From Toxorhynchites rutilus septentrionalis (Eukaryota > Arthropoda > Insecta > Diptera > Culicidae), in assembly GCF_029784135.1 (NCBI RefSeq), contig NC_073746.1:5042136-5106135 (forward strand): a DNA stretch of 64,000 nt, given 5' to 3'. The notes beneath the pieces were generated by a model. That model saw nothing but the letters and a program-made list of their open reading frames with translations, did no database searches and was not told the DNA's origin. A program made the translations under genes and the position numbers. The number at the start of each line of letters is the position of its first letter. Positions within the stretch are counted from its first letter, which is position 1. Of the stretch, positions 57,054 through 64,000 are shown piece after piece.

Positions 57054-57069
57054 GGCCCTTTTCAGGGCT
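57054..57069 (+). terminator. Histone 3' stem-loop, copy 2
   Basis: GGCCCTTTTCAGGGCT followed by CCAAA, identical to copy 1. This is the recognition element for SLBP/U7 processing in functional histone genes. Confidence 0.85.
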
Positions 57070-57359
57070 CCAAATTTGATGGATAAGAGTTCAGAAAAGT
57101 TTTTTGCAGGTCGAACTGAAGAAGCATTTAACGAAAATCGTTGTGTCGATGATAATTCGATACCGATAAGTGCCATGGATATGGATTTGATAATGAAGAA
57201 TATGAAATATATGACATGATGTAGTGAATTATATCCCCATATCGAAGAAATCACTTTGATGAAACTGTTTGCCGTTTGTCGTTTTTAATTGTTGGGACGA
57301 GGGGATTATTTTTGCTGAGTAAATTCCAAGAAAAAATCCATCCCTTCTTTAAGCGTGAT

Positions 57360-57515
57360 TCATTCTGCTTCGGATCATTTCATACAAATTTCATACAAAA
57401 GATAAAGTGTCCAAGAGTTATATGATTGCTATCTATTGACTTGAAAAATTGTTTCAATAGCTTAATAATAGCTTCGAAAACAGGTTATTGAAATCATTCG
57501 TATCCGTATGTAGCG
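57360..57515 (-). repeat. Dispersed stem-loop repeat, inverted copy
   Basis: The minus strand reads TGATTTCAATAACCTGTTTT, then AGCTATTGAAACAATTTTTC, GTCAATAG, ATCATATAACTC and TTTATCTTTTGTATGAA, co-linear with 26950-27145 and 59560-59775. It lies between H3 copies 2 and 3. Confidence 0.65.
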
Positions 57516-57660
57516 CGCCCTCTTGGAAACCCATTAATCTTATTGGAATGTGAGATGGGGAAGCTCATACTCACGTCTATGCATTATGCTGTACTCTTCC
57601 AATTAATTTCGTTTTTGCAGGCCGAACTGAAAATTTTTCAGTCGAGTTAACTTTCTTTTA

Positions 57661-57901
57661 CAGTAATGTTTTTGAATCCGGACGCTTTTTAATCCGGACA
57701 CTTTACATTACATTCAATATCATATCACAGTCATAACATTTTTTTCATGTTGAATTTATGCGATTAATAGTTACTAATATAGTTACTGATAGCTACTTGA
57801 TACTTACTTATCAATCGTATTAATTCAACATGCACAAAATGTTATGGCTGCGGTATGATATTAAATGTAACGCAAAGTGTCCGGATTCAAATACATTACT
57901 G
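57661..57901. mobile_element. 241-bp foldback MITE, pogo-like ends
   Basis: The ends are CAGTAATGTTTTTGAATCCG and, inverted, CAGTAATGTATTTGAATCCG, with TA on both sides (57659-57660 and 57902-57903). Complementarity continues inward for roughly 100 bp per arm with scattered mismatches (for example ATAACATTTTT and CATGTTGAATT on both arms), so almost the whole element is one hairpin. It sits just upstream of H3 copy 3. Confidence 0.88.
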
Positions 57902-58053
57902 TATACTTCGATGTTATTCGTTTCTCTCTCAGGCTAAGCTACGAATATAATAAAGAGGGTGGGGTTTACATTTTATATTTTTATGGTTTATAGTATGATG
58001 CTTCCTTTGCTTTCGTTCATTTCTTACTCTACTCTCGCACCGTGAGGACTCGT

Positions 58054-58425
58054 TTCATCGGGACCAAGCTGACAGCTCGTTAGTCTTTCGGTGGTAAAGG
58101 ACCACGAAAGCAGCTCGGATAAATGTAGCAGCTGTGGGAGTGTGACCACATTGCTATCGACCGGGAACTTTGCGTGAAATTCGTCGCTATCAGAAGTCGA
58201 CCGAATTGCTGATCCGCAATCTCCCTTTGCAGCATTTGATTCGTGGAATTGCTCAGGACTTCAAAACCGACTTGCGCTTCCAAAGTTTCGCGGTTATGAC
58301 ACCGCAGGAGGCCTATTCGAAGATACCAATTTGTGTGCTATCCATGCAAAACGCGTCACATCATGCCCAAGAACATCCAGCTGGCCCATCGTATCCGAGG
58401 AGAGCGTGCTATTAGCTTAGCATAA
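58054..58425 (+). pseudogene. Histone H3 pseudogene, copy 3
   Basis: It shares the TAG for Lys and the N-tail and C-terminal deletions with copies 1 and 2. It adds its own changes: the start region reads TTTCATCGG, one base is lost in the GGAGTG region (near 58136), and the helix region has QHLIRGIAQ and RFQSFAVM in place of LVRG and QSSAVM. The TATA-like position has decayed to TTATAGTATG. Direct orientation relative to copy 2. Confidence 0.92.
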
Positions 58426-58432
58426 AATCAAC

Positions 58433-58448
58433 GGCCCTTTTCAGGACT
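58433..58448 (+). terminator. Histone 3' stem-loop, copy 3 (mutated)
   Basis: GGCCCTTTTCAGGACT: the stem has lost one pair (A for G) compared with copies 1 and 2. Confidence 0.75.
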
Positions 58449-58646
58449 CCAAATTTGATGGATAAGAGTTCAGAAAAGTTTTTTGCAGGTCGAACTGAAG
58501 AAGCATTTAACGAAAATCGTTGTATCGATGATAATTCGATACCGATAAGTGCCATGGATATGGATTTGATAATGAAGAATATGAAATATATGACATGATG
58601 TAGTGAATTATATCCCCATATCGAAGAAATCACTTTGATGAAACTG

Positions 58647-59310
58647 CATTATAAAATTATTTGTGTACGAATGCCGCAATCGATAGTCGACTCTAATTTG
58701 CGCTGGGTAATTTCCTCGGAGGACTCGATTCCTCCTTTGAGCAATAATAATCTCTTTCTGGCAAAACGAAGTGCTATGAATCACATAATTCGAAAGATAA
58801 AATAAAGATGTCCTCTGCCAATTTCCTTCAACCTCCAAACATCTCTTTCTCCCGTTTGTCGTTTTTGCGTTCGCTAATCCTTTCTCACAACACCCATTTT
58901 TCGTTTGAGAAATTGTTGAGTAAACATCGTTTGCCAGTGCGCGTAGAGCGGGAAATCCTACGTTCTTACGTTGATCGCACTTGATTGAAAAATCCAAAAC
59001 GAAATGTATTTGGTCGCAGCATTATATGAGTAGGAAGCAAATAATTACTCGCAAATTACATGATTTTGGCGATGTGAAAATTTTTCCGTTTTTCATGTTA
59101 TGCATCCAATATTGGATACGAAAATTATCTACTGATGGGGAAAAATAATAGAAGCTTTCCTGTCAATTGCGATTGATTGAAAAATCACAAAACCAAATGT
59201 ATTTGGTTGCAGTGTTGTATGGATAGAAAACATTAAAATAAACTCTTTCGCATGAATATATTTTTCAATTCTCAGGGGAACTGGTAGATTATTTTTCAGC
59301 AACGATGATA
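58647..59310 (+). repeat. Downstream flank of H3 copy 3 with dispersed repeats
   Basis: 58647-58980 is unassigned. Its CCCGTTTGTCGTTTTT (58851) recurs at 57272, just after the end of copy 2, so copy 2 seems to have lost about 200 bp here. 58983-59030 and 59098-59305 are further copies of the repeat at 55495-55945 (CCAAATGTATTTGGTTGCAG, CAGGGGAACTGGTAGATTAT). Confidence 0.6.
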
Positions 59311-59559
59311 GCAACGAGAGTTCCGCGCGTGTATGTGTGTGTGTGGCGGCTGCTCCGATGTTTCAAGCGGAACCGTGACATCACTCTCCTCCTGATGGAT
59401 TCCCTTCTGGCCTAAGGTGTACAAACAGGCTCTTGGTAACACCGTTTATCAGCGCTTTCATGATAAACGAAGTTAGCTTCATCACAACAGCGACAACATG
59501 CTACAATCGCTGTTCAATTATAACTGAGTGGGTTTACGAGCGGCGCTCGCTTATATACC

Positions 59560-59800
59560 GATTGGTGATTTCAATAGCCTGTTTTGAAAGCAATTTTAAG
59601 GCTATTGAAACAAGTTTTTGGATGAAAAAGTAACAAGTATATAACGCGTAGACATTTTATCTTTCGAATGAAGTGTTTATCATACCATTTAGTTCAGTTG
59701 TTTAGGAGCTATTAACGCTCAAAATCTCGGTCTCCGGCGTAACGCTTTCGTTTTCGAAACTTTGATTTTACACCCCGGTATAGAAATGATAGACGTAGTC
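59560..59800 (+). repeat. Dispersed stem-loop repeat, best-preserved copy
   Basis: Contains CAATAGCC (59571) pairing with GGCTATTG (59600) around a loop of about 21 nt, then the shared GTTTTTGGATG, ATTTTATCTTTCGAATGAAG, TTCGTTTTCGAAACT and ACACCCCGGTATAGAAATGA phrases. It ends near a GACGTAGTCCTACGTC palindrome at 59791-59806. Confidence 0.65.
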
Positions 59801-59993
59801 CTACGTCAAAACAGGAATCACAAGCGTTGTCATGCCACAAAATAGAAACAAAGTGTATTAAATATGAATTCTACCATATTGTAGAAAGTCAAGTTATACC
59901 AATTTATCTAACAGTTATTTTCCTAAATGCTTAAATAATTAATTCACGCTAAATTTTGATTTTTTTTGGCGCATCAAGGAATCATATATATAT

Positions 59994-60425
59994 ATATATA
60001 TTTTCTCTCCATTTTCTCTCCATAGCTAGCGCACAAAGCCAAAGAATGGCATGTACTTTCAAAAGTGATCATATCAGAACACACTTTCTTGAACAATCGC
60101 ATTACTGATTTGTTACACCCCATCATAAACGATGTACCATAATCCCAATGTGTGCCAAATGTAGCCAAATCCCTTCAGTTGTTTCTTATAATCGATTTCA
60201 TCTTTGACAAATAATAGCCCCGTGAAAGATAACGGGATCAGCACGATCAACCTCAATAGCAGTATAAAAAACATCTTTCGCAGACCAATATTCCTTATCT
60301 ATTATCCTGACCACTATGGCCAGAGTTTTATGACTGCTTAGGTCGGTAGATTCATCTCCCATAATAGCAAAATATTGCTCTAAAGTTATATTACCATGCG
60401 TTTCCTTTGGTATTATCACCCTCAT
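59994..60425 (-). pseudogene. hAT / DUF4371-type transposase fragment
   Basis: The minus strand has ITLEQYFAIMGDESTDLSSH then KTLAIVVRIIDKEYWSAKDV, and after a frame change CNKSVMRLFKKVC and ESTCHSLALCASY. These match, in order, the DEST-D motif and the later C-H-S..L motif of the transposase core found in hAT-derived (ZMYM/ZBED5/DUF4371-like) proteins. The BED finger and the dimerisation domain are missing, and stops and frameshifts separate the pieces. It is an isolated core fragment. Confidence 0.7.
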
Positions 60426-60708
60426 TCCGGTTCACGATTGGCGATTGGATTTCACAACCGGATCGAGTTCGAAAATTTTGCGTTCTACCCATTCGCCTCA
60501 AATCCGAACAAATCCTAAATGGGGGGATTTTGAACTTTCATCGCAGCAATCAGACAACTGTTAAACCAAAACAAAAACGGCAAACGGTTATGGAAGTTAT
60601 AGTATCGGCAGAAAATTATTTATTGCGGAATGGAATACATTGGAATACAAGGTAAAACCATGTAAAATGATAATGATCTAGGATTTATAATTTTTTTGAG
60701 AAACTAAT
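60426..60708. other. Unassigned gap between hAT and RFC3 fragments
   Basis: An 82-codon plus-strand frame (60407-60655) spans most of it without known motifs. It overlaps the hAT fragment antisense and is not supported as a gene. Confidence 0.3.
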
Positions 60709-61214
60709 TATACAGTGCCATAAACTGCACCACGAATGCTTCCAAATGGAATATGTATTTGCGTCCTTGCATCCGGTGTCCATACTACCCGGCAAAGTTC
60801 TACGTTTGCGCCTTCAGCCTCATCGCAATTTTCAATCAGATTGTGTACTAATTAACGGAATACAACATCCGATGAGACGCCTTGGGTTAGCAGCTCGTAT
60901 AGCCGTTCCCTCACCGCTTCCAGTTGCTGTGAACAATCTGATTGGTGGTTTCTCGGAGGAATACTTACCAGTCGGTTTTCGGCATCTGTTCGTTCATTTT
61001 GAACATGAGGAAAGCGCGACGGAAATTGCGCTCGGACTTGCCATATAAATTCCCACAGCAGACACACTTAATGCGAGTTTTCTTACCGGCCCCGGAAAGA
61101 CCGTAGAACATGAGATGCGGAAGAGTAAAGATTAATTAGATGCGTAGCTTGCGTTTTGTGGTAGTTCAGTTTGGACAGCTCACGCGGTCGGTAGCAGTCA
61201 ACCCAAAGAGCCAT
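60709..61214 (-). pseudogene. RFC3: Replication factor C subunit 3 (RFC3) pseudogene, middle deleted
   Basis: The minus strand starts MALWVDCYRPRELSKLNYHK, the conserved RFC3 N-terminus. After a small deletion it gives FYGLSGAGKKTRI, which includes the Walker A P-loop, and LYG. It then jumps to the region of the C-terminal collar (RNFRRAFLMFK, MPKTDW, FLRETTNQIV, QQLEAVRERLYELLTQGVSS then DVVFR) and ends FHLEAFVVQFMALY. Roughly 200 residues of the AAA+ core, including Walker B and the arginine finger, are absent. Stops (TAA after DW; TAA after VVFR) and frameshifts are present. RFC3 is a clamp-loader subunit; this copy is dead. Lack of evident introns would fit a retrocopy, but no tail or duplication is seen. 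Confidence 0.85.
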
Positions 61215-61644
61215 TTTACTGTATAAAGTACAAAAAAAAATTCCTGAGCACGAAAATTGCTTTCAAATTGATCTTTTAATACACAGATGAAATAGAGCGC
61301 ACTAAATATAAACAGTGCCTTTTAAAAACTTACAAGAGTAAATGTCATCACCTCCAGAGATGCCAGATGATTTTTTTGAATGTTTTCGACGAAAATTTGA
61401 TATGTTGATGTGTATAAATATCTGCCAGCTATCTTTGTATCCGCAAAGAAGTGTCTAAAAAAAGAGGTTGTTAGCGCAGGGAGCTGAATCAAGCCATAAG
61501 GAAAAGTAATACTACACCCCTGCAGTCTGCAACTAAAATATAAGGGTGCAACAGGATAGAGTCTGCAAATTTGGCATCCTTGCGATGCTGGAAAACAAAT
61601 TTCGAAATAATTCGAACTCGAACGGATTGATAAATGTGCTTAAC
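61215..61644. other. Unassigned stretch
   Basis: No gene or repeat boundary recognised. Confidence 0.3.
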
Positions 61645-61854
61645 ACTCCTATACTCGCGCATTAGTCTGTCAGACCGAGAAATCAATAATTCGTTCATTT
61701 CTCAGAAAATATCAACACTACGACTTTGCGATTCTCTCTTGCTTCGTTATTCGTCGTTCGTCTTCGTTTAGCGTATCGCATGTGTTGGTACAAAGGGGAC
61801 GTGTGCCACTTTTTTAACACTTTCGGTCTGACACACCGACGCGAGTATAGGAGT
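61645..61854. mobile_element. 210-bp MITE-like inverted repeat element
   Basis: The inverted ends ACTCCTATACTCGCG are exact over 15 bp (61645-61659 and 61840-61854). A second inverted block, TGTCAGACCGA, follows on both sides about 10 bp further in. AAC lies just outside each end (61642-61644 and 61855-61857), a possible 3-bp duplication. No coding capacity; family not known. Confidence 0.7.
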
Positions 61855-61857
61855 AAC

Positions 61858-64000
61858 TTTTTTGGACAAGTGCCTTTTTTTCATATTCTAGAATATTGTT
61901 GAATGAAATGTATAAATTAATGTTAGTGGCGTGGAATATTTATTGAATATAATGCATAAGATCATTACCGGACTATTCTCATTTTATTTCAGTGCCTTTT
62001 GTAACTGGATTGAACGGATCCATATATTAACTATTCGTCGTTAGAGTCATACGTTCAAAAGCAAAATATAAATGTTTGACTTTCGTATAGTTATTCGCTA
62101 AATATAATGGTCATACATATACACACCTGTGAAAGAATTTCACTTGTGGAAAAATAGTAAACAGTAAACTATAAACTAATCGGTAGCTTATGGTAATTTT
62201 TAACAGTTACAGTTTCGGCGATATTTTTTAATAATGGACAATATCGACAAGAAAACAAGAAAAAGAAAAGGAAGTTCCTAGAAATCCTTTCATATCATCT
62301 TTTTATGCCCCATCTAAAAAACGCATTAATTCTTAGTTCACCAAGAAAACAGAAACAACGAATATTAGAAATATGAAAACTTTATATTCCGGAACCTTTA
62401 TCATCTGGTAATTATCTAGAAGGTTGTTATACATTCTTCTCTTCGATAAAAGATCCGAAAAACACGCAACAACTGCATGAAATGTAAAAAATATGTTTGT
62501 TTAGAGCATGCAGTTATGCTATGTTATGATTCTTACTCCAATGAAATCACAATCGATCAATACGTTTTATGTAATTTTATAGCTCTTTATACTTCCATGA
62601 ATTATATTCAGTTGCTTACTTTTAAAAAGTAAAGTGAAAAATTCGAAGTTCGTTATTTGTGTTGGAGTATCAAAAATTACTCTATTTTGAGGAGGCTGAA
62701 TTAGATGACTTAATAGTCATAATAAAGACGAAGGAAATACATTTTTTGGAGTTTTTTCATTCAATCAAAATTCTTCTTAAAAAAAATGCCATTAAAGCCT
62801 GAAAAATACACAATGGCAATATACGTGTTATGATTTTGCACGCGAGTTCGTGAGGGTTAATCGAAGTCGAACGGGTAACAAAATGCATCATTTTGCTAAT
62901 TTCAAATCCGATCGGGAACCGGAATAGAGGCGAATATCACAGCCAGGGTTACCAACTATTATTTTCGAAAGTCAGGGAGAATGAAAATAAAAATCAGGAG
63001 AAATCAGGATGTTCATATTGTGTTGTCCGGAAATTTCGAACCGATTTTTGGAAACACAAACGCATGATTTTATTGGCAGACATACATTTATTGAAATTGC
63101 ACAGTTTTGTTCAACGATCTTTCACACAACATAACACAGCATAAAGATTTCATCCTCTCAGAATATGTTTGCTTTCTCGCCGAAAACTGTTTAATATACA
63201 AAAGAAAGATATTTTCTATAGGTACTGTCCATTAGAGTGCCAATGGATCTATGGGAAAAAGATACCTTCGAATCTTTAAAAGGTACTTGATTAAAAGTGT
63301 TGATTCCCACGAAAAACTACCCTATGCAAAATATCAGCTCAATCGGACTTCATTTACTAGTGTCGCTCGGCCGCCAAAGTTTGAGTTTTTCGAAAACCGA
63401 AAAATAAAGGAAATCGGGGTTTTCAAAAAAAATTTTGATGCCAAATGTCTTAGAATTGAATTAAACGTCGAGGTTTACTGTTATAAATGTTTACTGAAAA
63501 CTGAAAAAAAATGTTTGTCAAAAATTGACTTTTTGGCAGTTGGTCGTTTTTTTGTTTGAAAAGTAAATTTTTGACCAAAATATTTTTTCGAGATAACAGT
63601 AAATCTCGACGTTTAAACAATCTTGGTGTATCACAGAGTTCAGTTAAGCACCCTAAACCATACGTTTTGCCACGTATTCTGAAATAAACGACTAAGCCCT
63701 TGAGTGTAATTTTTTTTATCGACTGTTTGACGAGTAGAAGTTCATAATGGAGCTTCGAGAGTACTGAATAAGTTCAGCTTCGAGATCAGTTTAATAAGAC
63801 TATGCTAATGATGATGAATTTTTGCGTAAATATCAGGAAGTTTATTGACACAGTTGTAAAGTAAGAACTACGACTACATGTTTTAATTATTCAAAAGCAA
63901 CAAGTAATTATTTTCATTCAAAATATAACGATTTGAAACTGCCTTTGGGCGTGCTAATCTGATAGAGTATCTTTTTTTCACGCCAACTTCAATAAATGTT
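61858..64000. other. Unassigned stretch, possible dispersed repeat at the end
   Basis: No gene recognised. 63230-63620 has internally echoed phrases (GTCTTAGAATTGAATTAAACG and GAGATAACAGTAAATCTCGACGTT), which look like an internally repetitive dispersed element; its 102-codon plus-strand frame (63251-63559) has no known motif. 62930-63060 contains GTCAGGGAGAATGAAAATAA and ATCAGGAGAAATCAGGATG, low-complexity echoes. Confidence 0.3.

Larger units (their letters stand above)
55955..57120. repeat. ~560-bp inverted repeat bearing two histone H3 pseudogenes
   Basis: The left arm 55955-56516 and the right arm 56559-57120 are reverse complements with high identity, separated by about 42 bp. Each arm runs outward from promoter-like sequence, across an H3 pseudogene, to a histone 3' stem-loop and its downstream sequence. 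The 81-codon open frames within the two arms translate to identical peptides. The spacer contains TTACTGTATACTT, matching the right end of the MITE at 57661-57901 and its flank, which hints how the inversion arose. Confidence 0.93.
57904..58646 (+). repeat. Third copy of the H3-bearing repeat unit
   Basis: Begins CTTCGATGTTATTCG, shared with the 5' flank of copy 1, and runs co-linear with copy 2 (56559-57267) through the H3 pseudogene and about 200 bp downstream, ending together at GATGAAACTG (57267 and 58646). It is the most diverged of the three. Confidence 0.9.

Overview
This window looks like AT-rich intergenic or intronic DNA from a culicid mosquito (Aedes-like is my best guess; species not resolved). 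The evidence is the kind of mobile DNA present: I/Jockey-type LINEs carrying RNase H, a DD37E mariner (the ITmD37E type described from mosquitoes), tRNA-derived SINEs, and several TA- and TTAA-targeting MITEs. I see no intact single-copy host gene. Nearly everything identifiable is a mobile element or a pseudogene.

Layout. 1-718: 143-bp tandem array ending in a Helitron-like terminus. 2505-3309: pogo-like non-autonomous element. 3456-3563: perfect 48-bp-arm palindrome. 5516-11567: LINE family B (minus), full length, ORF1 intact, ORF2 broken by a 20-bp deletion over the RT active site. 12856-15272: non-coding candidate retroposon between exact 22-bp direct repeats. 16287-17345: SINE-like repeat and a decayed Ty3/gypsy integrase. 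18062-18918: solo LTR with 5-bp duplication. 22908-28482: three MITEs and a (TA)62 microsatellite. 28538-32868: 5'-truncated LINE family A copy (minus) split by a tRNA-SINE at 28971-29250. 33903-35481: 5'-truncated family B copy (plus). 38220-44277: full-length, apparently intact family A LINE (plus) with an Inr/DPE promoter, ORF1, ORF2, poly(A) and a long target-site duplication. 45505-46624: a 46-bp head-only SINE insertion and an internally deleted DD37E mariner. 47081-47310: an older LINE scrap. 50014-52830: SINEs, a 471-bp MITE and a pogo-like transposase remnant. 55400-59800: a repeat cluster holding three histone H3 pseudogenes, two of them head to head as a ~560-bp inverted repeat. 59994-61214: fragments of a hAT/DUF4371 transposase and of replication factor C subunit 3.

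How the parts relate. The two LINE families share the same plan (5' UTR, gag-like ORF1 with three CCHC knuckles, 8-nt ORF1/ORF2 overlap, EN-RT-RNase H ORF2, A-tail), and each has a full-length and a truncated copy here. SINEs and MITEs are nested in or beside them, and several empty-site comparisons can be made inside the window. The most unusual block is the H3 pseudogene inverted repeat: its arms keep histone promoter-like and 3' stem-loop sequence, and a transcript through it would fold into a long hairpin with homology to histone H3 mRNA.
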